Source: CAZEAC01 sp964510065 (GTDB taxonomy: Bacteria; Bdellovibrionota_C; UBA2361; CAIXSY01). Taken from it: DNA of 64,000 nt. The notes below the pieces were generated by a model that did no database searches, was not told the DNA's origin, and worked only from the letters and a program-made list of their open reading frames with translations. This document shows, one piece after another, positions 53,345-61,084 of the stretch. The position numbers were made by a program, and so were the translations under genes. Within the stretch, counting starts at the first letter, position 1. Each line of letters begins with the position of its first letter. The stretch is from positions 1 to 64,000 of the forward strand of contig CAZEAC010000007.1 of the NCBI GenBank assembly GCA_964510065.1. The letters run 5' to 3'.

Positions 53345-53433
53345 CCCTTTTTGCAGCGCGCAGCAGCCTTCAACTCACCTGAAGGCTGCTGACATTCGAG
53401 AACGATATTGATTACTTACAGGAAGGATTGAAA

Positions 53434-53476
53434 AAGGCCCGAGCCGGATTCGAACCGGCGTATGACGGTTTTGCAA
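53434..53476 (-). other. attR: 3' half of tRNA-Cys overlapping the element end
   Basis: The tRNA-side copy of the 43-bp direct repeat (partner 17394-17436, one mismatch). It covers the anticodon, variable loop, T arm and 3' end of tRNA-Cys. Integration preserves a complete tRNA gene here. Confidence 0.9.
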
Positions 53477-53508
53477 ACCGTTGCCTTAGCCAACTTGGCG
53501 ACCGGGCC
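53435..53508 (-). tRNA. tRNA-Cys(GCA)
   Basis: 74 bases without encoded CCA. Acceptor stem GGCCCGG pairs with UCGGGCC (last pair G-U). Discriminator base is U, as in almost all tRNA-Cys. The anticodon stem/loop ACGGT-TTGCAAA-ACCGT gives anticodon GCA, and the T arm GCCGG-TTCGAAT-CCGGC is standard. It is the integration target of the element. Confidence 0.95.
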
Positions 53509-53693
53509 TCAGAGAATAAAAACGCCTTACGACGCTGTTATACTACTAATCGACAGCTCTCCCAGAATTCGCTAGCGCAAATTTTTAGGAAGTCGAGCCA
53601 CTATTTGTCGCAGGTCCTTCTACTGATGGCAAGTGATTGCTCGTTAACTCTCGGCGATTTTCGATCTTACTCTATGAAACTTTGTGACCTCTG

Positions 53694-53732
53694 TGTCTCT
53701 GTGGCTTATGAAGTATTTAAACCACAGAGACA
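53694..53732. repeat. Interspersed palindrome, TGTCTCTGTGG / CCACAGAGACA
   Basis: An 11-bp perfect inverted repeat with a 17-base AT-rich loop. A related palindrome is at 58786-58838. Such CTCTGTG/CACAGAG palindromes occur between genes in many bacterial genomes and may act as bidirectional terminators or REP-like elements. Confidence 0.6.
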
Positions 53733-53916
53733 CGGAAGCCGCAGAGTTAGCGAAAAGCTACCCATACAAAATGAGTAATTAACTATGAGGTCTTCCAAGT
53801 ATCTGATTTTATTAATAAATAAATTTATTATTTTTTAGCGCCAGATCGTTTAACAAAACCAGCAAATGCCGAAATTGTTATGTACTAGGCATGACACCAT
53901 CCTTTCTGCGAGTTGG

Positions 53917-53951
53917 GGACGGTTTCCGATGAGGAGACCGTCCTCATTTTA
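53917..53951 (+). terminator. Terminator-like hairpin before the ferredoxin gene
   Basis: GGACGGTTTCC and GGAGACCGTCC pair over 11 bases with one mismatch, loop GATGA, followed by TCATTTTATTT. The upstream transcript is unknown, as no gene ends here on the + strand; it could be a small RNA terminator or an attenuator. Confidence 0.55.
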
Positions 53952-54071
53952 TTTGGCACCTGATTTATTCCTGGCTCGCTTGCGTTTTCCAAGCAAACTA
54001 TTAAAGTAAGAAGATATTCTCGTTTTGTAACTTATTAAGATTGCAGATACTTTCCGAAGATTGGAGTCTTC

Positions 54072-54401
54072 ATGGCCTACGTTGTCACTAAACCCTGTAT
54101 TGGAACTAAAGATCGCTCCTGCGTTGAGGTTTGTCCCGTCGACTGCTTCTATAACGTAAAGAAAAAGAAATATAACGACCGATTCAGCGTCAATGCCAAA
54201 GAGGAGGACTACGGCATGTTGATGATTCATCCCGACGAGTGCATCAATTGTGGTGCTTGTGAAACTGAGTGCCCGGTCGAAGCCATTTACGAAGATACTG
54301 GTGTTCCCGACGAGTACAAAGAATTTGTTAAAATTAACGAAGAAGAAACTGGCTCGATGGGTGATGAAGAGCTCGATGCGGCGCGCTGCACTTCGAAGTA
54401 G
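54072..54401 (+). CDS. 7Fe ferredoxin
   Basis: A 109-residue ferredoxin of the 3Fe-4S/4Fe-4S type. The first cluster motif is KPCIGTKDRSCVEVCPVDC and the second CINCGACETECPVEAI. An acidic C-terminal helix follows. It carries low-potential electrons in the cytoplasm. The insertion YNVKKKKYNDRF between clusters is longer than in minimal ferredoxins. Single gene just upstream of dacB. Confidence 0.9.
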   Translation: MAYVVTKPCIGTKDRSCVEVCPVDCFYNVKKKKYNDRFSVNAKEEDYGMLMIHPDECINCGACETECPVEAIYEDTGVPDEYKEFVKINEEETGSMGDEELDAARCTSK

Positions 54402-54411
54402 CATCGAGGGC

Positions 54412-55821
54412 ATGAAGAGGGCGCGCACGTTTCAGTCATGTAATTTTCTCCACTCTGTTTTTTTTATTGTCGTTTTCTCGTTCCCGCTAACCAGCGCTCG
54501 CGCGCAGGAGCATCCAAGCTTCTCCAAAATACTCGGCGAAAATGGCGCGGATTCTGCGCTTGTAGTGTACGATATTGATAATCGAAAAGAGCTTATTGAT
54601 ATTCAGGGATCGAAACCGCTGAAGCCGGCAAGTGTGCTTAAGGTACTTACTTCCGCGGCGTCGCTTGCTTTGTTGGGCCCGGAATATCGCTTTATCACCG
54701 AGGTATACGCCGAGGGTCGGCGCGGGACATCCGTTCCAAGCGTTTCGCTTCGTGGGCATGGCGATCCGACGCTCACTTCCGAATCAGTGTGGCTTCTTGC
54801 GCGGCGGCTCCGTGCGGAAGGAGTTACGTCGATTGGCGAGGTCGTACTCGACGATTCATTGTTTGCCGATTCGCGAGACCCTTCGGGCCAGCGTGCTTTT
54901 CAGAGTGGATCGTCGGCACTTGCCTTTAATTTTAATAGCATTGCGTTCCGAGTCTGCTCGAATGGCTCCGGGAAACCGGCGCTCGTAACCCCCGATCCGT
55001 GGGAGACTAACATTAGCCTCAGTAATGGAATTTCAACGACGCGCTCGGGGCGCTGGTCATTCTCGATTGATCAGGCATCCTCGAAAGATTCGATGATGGC
55101 CTTTGTCGCGCGAGGCACAATTGCCGCCGCAGTCGGTTGCACAATGATTTACCGCAGCGTGAAAGATCCGGTTCAATACCTTGGTGAATTTTTACTTCCT
55201 ACGCTGCGCTCAGTCGGAATTAAGGTCGAGAAGGGCTGGCGTCAGGGGGTATCTCCGGGGCGCGCAGAGCTGCTTTTTGAACACCGTTCGAAGGCACTCC
55301 ATGCGATAGTGGAGGATCTCAATCATTTCAGCACCAATTTTATTGGAGAACAGATACTGTATGTGCTCGGAAATAGGGGCGGAGGGCCGGGTCGCTACGA
55401 CCATCGTCAGGGCGCGCGTAGGCTCGAAGAATACCTCCGGTCTTTAGGCGTTTCGGCCGATCAATTTAGTATCGTCGATGGTTCGGGGCTTGAGCACAGT
55501 AATAGGCTCTCGGCGCGCGCGGTAGTAAAGATATTAGTTGAGATGGATAGATCGTACAGTGTGTCACCGGAATTTGAGTCGTCGCTTTCAGTATCGGAGC
55601 GAAGTGGCACACTGGAAAAGCGAGAGTTTGGGATTCCACCCGAACGAGTTCGTGGGAAGACTGGAACTCTCGATGGGGTGAGCAGCTTGGCTGGGTATCT
55701 TCTTACGAAAAAAGGAAAAAAGTTGGCTTTCGCACTGCTTGAAAACGGCGTCAAATCTAAGGCATCCGCGGAAGTGATAGAAAAGAGAATTGTCTCGGGC
55801 TTGTATAATTCGGATCTATGA
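54412..55821 (+). CDS. dacB: D-alanyl-D-alanine carboxypeptidase/endopeptidase, PBP4 type (S13)
   Basis: A 469-residue periplasmic penicillin-binding protein. Signal peptide residues about 15-35; SxxK as PASVLKVLT near residue 73; the SxN motif in FSTNFIGEQ near 306; KTG as GKTGTLDG near 416. It trims or cleaves peptidoglycan cross-links. The start ATG 54412 lies 10 bases after the ferredoxin stop; its stop overlaps the next gene (ATGA), so the murein enzymes are coupled. Confidence 0.9.
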   Translation: MKRARTFQSCNFLHSVFFIVVFSFPLTSARAQEHPSFSKILGENGADSALVVYDIDNRKELIDIQGSKPLKPASVLKVLTSAASLALLGPEYRFITEVYAEGRRGTSVPSVSLRGHGDPTLTSESVWLLARRLRAEGVTSIGEVVLDDSLFADSRDPSGQRAFQSGSSALAFNFNSIAFRVCSNGSGKPALVTPDPWETNISLSNGISTTRSGRWSFSIDQASSKDSMMAFVARGTIAAAVGCTMIYRSVKDPVQYLGEFLLPTLRSVGIKVEKGWRQGVSPGRAELLFEHRSKALHAIVEDLNHFSTNFIGEQILYVLGNRGGGPGRYDHRQGARRLEEYLRSLGVSADQFSIVDGSGLEHSNRLSARAVVKILVEMDRSYSVSPEFESSLSVSERSGTLEKREFGIPPERVRGKTGTLDGVSSLAGYLLTKKGKKLAFALLENGVKSKASAEVIEKRIVSGLYNSDL

Positions 55822-57440
55822 AATTTCTACGTGCACTTTGTCTGGTCACTGCGCTGATGGCGCAGAGCCGGTTCCTGTCGGCGCAGGAAGTGGCGTCAGC
55901 AATGGAGGTGCCGCGGCAGATTAAACGAACGTCCGCGCAGTTCGTTACTCCACCCAAGCTTCGTGGTCGAGTGGACTTCTGGAAGGCAATTTTCACCCGT
56001 TACGGAAAACACTTCGCGGTGCTGCACCACAAGGATTACCCTCAAGTAATCTTCAAAGTTTTGGATTTCACCAAGGTTGCTCAGAGCATGTCACCGGTTG
56101 CGTATGAACGTTATCGTAATCGTGTCATTGCCGATCGAACTAAGGAGATTCGCGCTGCGCTCACCCAGCTTGCAAATAGTCCTGGTCCGGACAATGATTT
56201 TCAGGCAGCGATTGCTGACTCGATGCAATTTATTCCAGGAGGCTATAGAAAGTACGAGCGAGTCTTAAAAGAGGATCTTATTCGCTCGCAAACTGGAATT
56301 CGCGAAAAATATGGTGATGCGATCGCACGATCGGGGCGCTACTTGCGGATTCTTGAGAATATCTTCGTGAATGAATACCACTTGCCGGTCGAGCTAACTC
56401 GGCTGCCTTTTGTGGAGTCTTCTTTTGATTATCAAGCGTATAGCTCGGTCGGTGCGGCGGGCATATGGCAGTTTATGCCGAAAACTGGCCGACTCTATCT
56501 TTCAATCAATAAAGCGGTCGATGAGCGTCGCGACCCAGTTCAGTCAACTCGCGCTGCTGCCCGGTATTTATCCTCGGCGTACCAGCAGCTTGGCACCTGG
56601 CCGCTTGCACTAACGTCGTACAATCATGGTGTTGCAGGAGTAGCGAGAAAAGTGCGCATGCTTGGCACAAGCGATATCGCATCGATAGTTGAGGATCATG
56701 ATCAGCGCGTGTTCGGATTTGCCTCAAACAATTTCTTCCCCGAATTCTTAGCAGCGCTCGAGGTCTACGATGATCATCGGCATTATTTTCCGGACGTGGC
56801 GCTAGAAAAGCCGCTGAGCGTCTTTGAAGTCAGGCTGCCGACCTCAATGAGCGTGAAGTACATCTGCAACCAGGTCGGCATCAAAGAAGCCGAGCTTCGC
56901 TCGGTCAATTACGCGATTAGTGAAAAGGTGTGGCGTGGACAGCTTTCATTGCCGGCAAATTATCATCTGATGCTGCCGGAAAACTATCGCTCGCAGATTG
57001 CCAAGTTAAAGCTTCCGGAGCCGAAGTCGCTTGCGTTGGCACCCGCGGCGAGCGTGGTCAGCGGTGGTACCTATTATAAAGTGCGATCTGGCGATACCCT
57101 GGTATCTGTTGCCAAGAAGTTTTCGGTCAGCCTGAAGCAGCTGCGGGCACTCAACAACCTTGGAAGCGACAAGCTCAAAGTTGGACAGGGCCTCGTGGTT
57201 AAGGGGAGCGTCGCGGAGAAGGCAAAAACTGTCAGCGAAAAATCGAGGCGCGATTCTGCTCCAGCAGGTATTGGAGCCCCAGACCTTGTCGATGACCAGC
57301 CGAGTAGGTCATACTTGGTGAAGAAAGGAGATACACTTTGGTCCGTAAGCAAAGCGCTTAATGTTCCCGTCGATCAGCTAAAAAAGCGTAATAAAATCAA
57401 GGGAAGTGCGCTTCGCGTGGGCCAGCGGCTTAGTTATTAG
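55818..57440 (+). CDS. MltD-like lytic transglycosylase with two LysM domains
   Basis: A 540-residue exported murein hydrolase. Signal peptide, an unrecognised N-terminal region, the SLT domain with the catalytic Glu in LPFVESSFDYQAYS near residue 199 and VGAAGIWQFMPKTGR, then YNHGVAG. Two LysM peptidoglycan-binding domains lie at about 417-461 (YYKVRSGDTLVSVAKKF) and 497-540 (YLVKKGDTLWSVSKAL). Overlaps dacB; both act on the cell wall. Cleaves the glycan strand to anhydromuropeptides. Confidence 0.9.
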   Translation: MKFLRALCLVTALMAQSRFLSAQEVASAMEVPRQIKRTSAQFVTPPKLRGRVDFWKAIFTRYGKHFAVLHHKDYPQVIFKVLDFTKVAQSMSPVAYERYRNRVIADRTKEIRAALTQLANSPGPDNDFQAAIADSMQFIPGGYRKYERVLKEDLIRSQTGIREKYGDAIARSGRYLRILENIFVNEYHLPVELTRLPFVESSFDYQAYSSVGAAGIWQFMPKTGRLYLSINKAVDERRDPVQSTRAAARYLSSAYQQLGTWPLALTSYNHGVAGVARKVRMLGTSDIASIVEDHDQRVFGFASNNFFPEFLAALEVYDDHRHYFPDVALEKPLSVFEVRLPTSMSVKYICNQVGIKEAELRSVNYAISEKVWRGQLSLPANYHLMLPENYRSQIAKLKLPEPKSLALAPAASVVSGGTYYKVRSGDTLVSVAKKFSVSLKQLRALNNLGSDKLKVGQGLVVKGSVAEKAKTVSEKSRRDSAPAGIGAPDLVDDQPSRSYLVKKGDTLWSVSKALNVPVDQLKKRNKIKGSALRVGQRLSY

Positions 57441-57474
57441 CGAGAGCCTGTTCTCCTGCTGCGAGGCTAGGTCC

Positions 57475-58728
57475 GTGAGAAGCGCGGACGACTTAGCCAT
57501 CACAAGAAAGGCGTTTGTGTCGACGATTCCAGCCATTATACTCGGTAATTATTTCACCGCACTGCCGGTTATGCGCAGCCTCGGCCAACGCGGAGTAAAA
57601 GTGTATGGGTGCGAGATTGGGCAGCGCGAGCTTGGGTCGTATTCGAAGTACTGTCAGTACCTCGGAAACTTCTCCTCAGAGCGGGAGCTCCTCGAGGAGC
57701 TGCTGTCGTTTGCGCGGAACATCGCGCCGCGCGCTGTGTTGCTACCGACGTCAGACCGATATTTAATTTTTCTTAGCCGATACGCGAAAGAGCTTTCAAG
57801 CTCATTTCTATTTCATCGACCGCAGTCGGGAGATTTTGATGCACTCATCTCCAAACGAGCGCAGGGCGAGTTCTTTAAGAAACATGGCTTCGCGCATGCG
57901 CGCACGGTATTTGTCACCAAAGACACGATGTCTCAGGCGCTCGATGCAAAGCTTGAGCTGCCAATTATTATTAGACCGGAAATGCGCGCTGACTGGTTTG
58001 AAAATAGCGACTTTGGGGCAAAATTCGGTGTCCAGAAGGCGATTTTGATTCAGTCTTACGAGGAGCTCGAGCGCACCTTAGGGATTCTTATCGAGTTCGG
58101 GCCGGCGGTATTGAGTGAATTTATTCCTGGTGAATCGTTTGCGCTTTTCTATTATGTGGGCTTTCGTGATCGAAATGGCGAACAGCGCAGCTCATTTGTC
58201 GGCAACAAGCTTCGGACTTATCCCGACAAATTGGGCTCAGAGACGCTCCTTGTCTCGCAGCGAAATCCCGTGGTTCTGGCGCTCGGAGACAAGATTATGC
58301 AGATGTTGGATTACCGCGGGGTCGCTGGTATCGATTGCAAGTGGGATTATCGTGATGACACCTACAAGATAATCGAGATCAACTTTCGCTTTGGTTTAAG
58401 CGATGGAATTGTCCCTGCGTGTGGTCAGGATTTGCCTTGGTATTCGTATGCAGATCTGTGCGGTATTGAGTTTCAAGCAAGTCACGATTTCAGAGAAGCG
58501 GTGTATTGGACCTGGTTGGAGCGTGACATTGATTGGATGCGTAGGTACCGTAAAGAGAAGAAAGTCGGTGTCAGGAGTTGGTTGCTAGGCCATACTCGAC
58601 CTCCACGTTCCTTTATTGCGTATGAGAGATCAGACCTCCTGCCTTTTGTGTGGGCGACGCTCTACTTCGTGACAAGAGTTTTCAGCGGTCTTGTCCGTGC
58701 AGTTTTTCGGCACAAACGAACTGTGTGA
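57475..58728 (+). CDS. ATP-grasp carboxylate-amine ligase-like protein
   Basis: A 417-residue ATP-grasp protein. An N-terminal Rossmann-like part (GNYFTALPVMRSLGQRGVKV), the LPIIIRPEMRADW ATP-contact strand, a C-terminal catalytic part with GVAGIDCKWDYRDDTYKIIE and NFRFGLSDGI (Mg-binding Glu/Asn). It resembles ligases acting on cell-surface or peptide substrates, followed by two hydrophobic C-terminal patches. GTG at 57475 was chosen, with GAGG upstream; longer forms would overlap the transglycosylase gene. Substrate unknown. Confidence 0.7.
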   Translation: MRSADDLAITRKAFVSTIPAIILGNYFTALPVMRSLGQRGVKVYGCEIGQRELGSYSKYCQYLGNFSSERELLEELLSFARNIAPRAVLLPTSDRYLIFLSRYAKELSSSFLFHRPQSGDFDALISKRAQGEFFKKHGFAHARTVFVTKDTMSQALDAKLELPIIIRPEMRADWFENSDFGAKFGVQKAILIQSYEELERTLGILIEFGPAVLSEFIPGESFALFYYVGFRDRNGEQRSSFVGNKLRTYPDKLGSETLLVSQRNPVVLALGDKIMQMLDYRGVAGIDCKWDYRDDTYKIIEINFRFGLSDGIVPACGQDLPWYSYADLCGIEFQASHDFREAVYWTWLERDIDWMRRYRKEKKVGVRSWLLGHTRPPRSFIAYERSDLLPFVWATLYFVTRVFSGLVRAVFRHKRTV

Positions 58729-58785
58729 TAATTGTTTATCGAGTGCACTGTCACCAAAATAACTTATCCCTAGCCTCGTTCCTCA

Positions 58786-58838
58786 CTCTGAGGCTCTGTG
58801 GTTTATTTTAATTTAAAAAAAAACACAGAGACTCAGAG
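58786..58838. terminator. Interspersed palindrome between convergent genes
   Basis: CTCTGAGGCTCTGTG and CACAGAGACTCAGAG pair at 14 of 15 positions with a 23-base AT-rich loop containing runs of A and T. Related to the repeat at 53694-53732. It lies between two converging genes and probably stops transcription in both directions. Confidence 0.6.
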
Positions 58839-58883
58839 GGCAGACTCAGAGGGCACAGTGCTAAGAATGAGGAGTGTTTCGGT

Positions 58884-60890
58884 TTATGATACCAGCTCGT
58901 CACTCGGTGCGCTTTCGGAAATCTCAGTTGGCTCTCCCGCGACATCTTCAACGGGCAAACCTTCCTGTGCTCCCTCCTGCGAATCATCTTTAGCCCCAGG
59001 TCGCGGGCTGGAAATTTGCGTGGCACGTTTAACAAAAAGCTTCTCATCCCCCTTAAAGGTTGCCTGTTCGAGCTTTTCAATTACGCCCGGCGCTATCTCT
59101 TCGGGAACATCGACGAAGGAGTAGAGCGGCCTTAAGATAGAGCGCTTAATCTGATCTCGTTCAATGCCACCCTTCTCGAGAACGAGCGCGAGCAATGAAT
59201 CGGTCGTTACCCCATCTTTCGAGCCGTGACCGATGTAAAGCCTTGCCTCTTTGGCTGGTGGAACGTACGGAGCGCGACCATTGCGGCCCTCGCTTCGCGA
59301 CTCGCCACGTGAATCGCCATAGCCGCCTTCGCTGCCTCCCTCATCGGAGTAGCGTGTGTCCTCGGACTCGCCGCCACCCGAATTGTCAGCGCCTGAATAT
59401 TCAGCGTTACGCCAAGAATCGCGCCTCTCCCCTCCGCCTTCATCATAGCTATCACGTCCGCCACGTCCGCCACGGCGGCGATCGCGTCGATTGCCACGGC
59501 GGTCATCGCGCCACTCGTTGTCGCGAGGAGGTGCGTCTTCACGCTCGCGGCTGCTTGATCCGGCAGCCGACGGCAGCACGTCAAAGGTGTTGTGCACGAG
59601 TAATGCAACCATCTCTTCTTTTCTGTCATCACTTAAAATCATCGCCACAAGAGATGAAATACGCTCATCCGCTTTGAGGTTCTTCTGCTGGGCACGCTTT
59701 ACGAGATTGTCTAACCGGGCCTTTAAGATTTGCTCACGTGGTGGTGCCTCGATTTTGAGGAACTGCACGGTGACGTTCTTCTTCAGGTAATGGAACGCGG
59801 TAAGATCGATCGGTGTTGCCAAGCTGATCACTTTCTTCGTCGGAGACCCACCTCGTGAAACTCGTGAACGCGATACATATACTTCCGGATCGGTATGTAG
59901 CGAGTGGTTAATTACCATCTCGATGTCGGTCAGATTGGAGTTCTTGGCCGCGATATCAGTCAAAACAAGTGCCACTGCTTCGCCCGACTTTAATGCCTCG
60001 ATCGCCGAATCAGCACGTTGTGGCGAAACGTAGCCGACGAGCTTTCGGGTAGTAATGCCACGCTTTCGAAGCATGACGTCGGTGAGATCCGCATCGGAGG
60101 GCGTGTTGCAAAACACCGCAGTAGTAGGATAGCCCTCAGCTTCGATAAGGTCGGCAAGAATGTTTGGCTTTGCCAAAAGTTCGGCGGGAAGTTCGACATA
60201 GCCGTGCACCATGTCTTCGAGTGCGGTTAGCGGCTGTTGCGGGGCCTGGACCTCTTCAACGTCTTGTGAGCTTGCGCCGCTGGAAAGTTGAACTTCTTTC
60301 GCGCCGGAGAGGTACTTATTTATAAAATTCGAGATGTTGAGCAATGGATCTTTTCGAATCAACACTACCTGGGTCTGTTGAAGATCGTGCAGGAGATTAA
60401 GAATTTCCTCGACCTTTCCCGAGATTATCTCACGCTCGCAGCCGTCGAGAATAATTCTCCCCACGCCGCTCCCGTCGATCAATCCCTCGTCAAACGCACC
60501 CAATAGGCCGGCGGCTGCCGCAACGATTGCTCGCGAGCTGCTGAGAATATTCTTTGGTGGGCGATGCCGGCCCGAACTCATTTTAGCATAGGGGACGCGA
60601 AGGTCGCCAAGTTCACGGCACACCTGCTCAACGGCATCATCGGAATCAAGTACAATAAGGGTACGCTCTTTGCGTTCGCCGAGAAGTGCGACAAATGCGC
60701 AGTAAGCCTGCACGGCCTGACCTCGCGAGGTCTGGTCAATTGTGCTTGTGACGTTTGTGCAGACGACGTTGCCGCCGCTCGCCAATGCTTCAATGAACGA
60801 AATCTGTTGCTCGCTTGGTGCGCTTAGACCAAAATCCTTTATTCTGCTTACAATTTCTGCCTGATTTGCCAGTGCTACTGCTTCTGCCAC
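58884..60890 (-). CDS. DEAD-box helicase-like protein with degenerate motifs and DbpA domain
   Basis: A 668-residue protein built like DeaD/DbpA RNA helicases: RecA1 (1-230), RecA2 (about 235-395; FCNTPSDADLTDVMLRKRGI, VALVLTDIAAKNSNL), an Arg/Gly/Asp-rich linker (RRGGRGGRD) and a C-terminal DbpA RNA-binding domain (ARLYIGHGSKDGVTTDSLLA, LYSFVDVPEEIA). The catalytic motifs are lost: no Walker A GKT (VVCTNVTSTIDQT instead), DEAD replaced by LDGCE, HRxGRxxR replaced by SRSRVSRGG. It is probably an RNA-binding protein without ATPase activity. Confidence 0.7.
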   Translation of the reverse strand: MAEAVALANQAEIVSRIKDFGLSAPSEQQISFIEALASGGNVVCTNVTSTIDQTSRGQAVQAYCAFVALLGERKERTLIVLDSDDAVEQVCRELGDLRVPYAKMSSGRHRPPKNILSSSRAIVAAAAGLLGAFDEGLIDGSGVGRIILDGCEREIISGKVEEILNLLHDLQQTQVVLIRKDPLLNISNFINKYLSGAKEVQLSSGASSQDVEEVQAPQQPLTALEDMVHGYVELPAELLAKPNILADLIEAEGYPTTAVFCNTPSDADLTDVMLRKRGITTRKLVGYVSPQRADSAIEALKSGEAVALVLTDIAAKNSNLTDIEMVINHSLHTDPEVYVSRSRVSRGGSPTKKVISLATPIDLTAFHYLKKNVTVQFLKIEAPPREQILKARLDNLVKRAQQKNLKADERISSLVAMILSDDRKEEMVALLVHNTFDVLPSAAGSSSREREDAPPRDNEWRDDRRGNRRDRRRGGRGGRDSYDEGGGERRDSWRNAEYSGADNSGGGESEDTRYSDEGGSEGGYGDSRGESRSEGRNGRAPYVPPAKEARLYIGHGSKDGVTTDSLLALVLEKGGIERDQIKRSILRPLYSFVDVPEEIAPGVIEKLEQATFKGDEKLFVKRATQISSPRPGAKDDSQEGAQEGLPVEDVAGEPTEISESAPSDELVS

Positions 60891-61084
60891 GTTTGCATCT
60901 CCTTAGGATTAAAATTAATTTAGACTCCTGTCTTGATTGCCGACCCGAAAATTCTGCGGTAACGTTCTCCAGGAAAAAAATGTATGAGTTCGCTACCGTC
61001 CATCGTATGGAAAAGAATCCACATTAACGTGTGCATTAATGTGTGTGGTCCGTTCCGCGCGCCAATTCCTATGCCAACTTTCTT

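Larger units (their letters stand above)
17394..53476. mobile_element. Integrative conjugative element, Trb-type, inserted at tRNA-Cys
   Basis: About 36 kb bounded by a 43-bp direct repeat (one mismatch) of the 3' part of tRNA-Cys. It contains a tyrosine integrase at the tRNA end, a DUF3363-type relaxase, TraG/VirD4, and a nearly complete Trb T4SS (TrbB, C, D, E, F, G, I, J, L) plus TraF. Cargo is metal efflux, ArdC, an AbiEi-like cassette and a YhcG nuclease. No plasmid replication or partition gene was seen, which fits an ICE rather than an integrated plasmid. Mobility is likely but not demonstrated; the assembly gap in the relaxase prevents proof of its integrity. Confidence 0.88.
53509..54071. 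other. Intergenic region between tRNA-Cys and the ferredoxin gene
   Basis: About 560 bases without a convincing protein gene. It contains the hairpin at 53694-53732 and the terminator-like hairpin at 53917-53951, and ends with the promoter region of the ferredoxin gene. A short non-coding transcript between 53780 and 53950 is possible. Confidence 0.45.

Noticed and set aside
17394..53476. Insertion sequences inside the element
   Set aside because: I found no transposase gene or terminal inverted repeats typical of IS elements; the metal block may have arrived by recombination.
53428..53778. Plus-strand reading frame over the tRNA region
   Set aside because: It runs through the antisense strand of tRNA-Cys and a palindrome and has no protein-like features.
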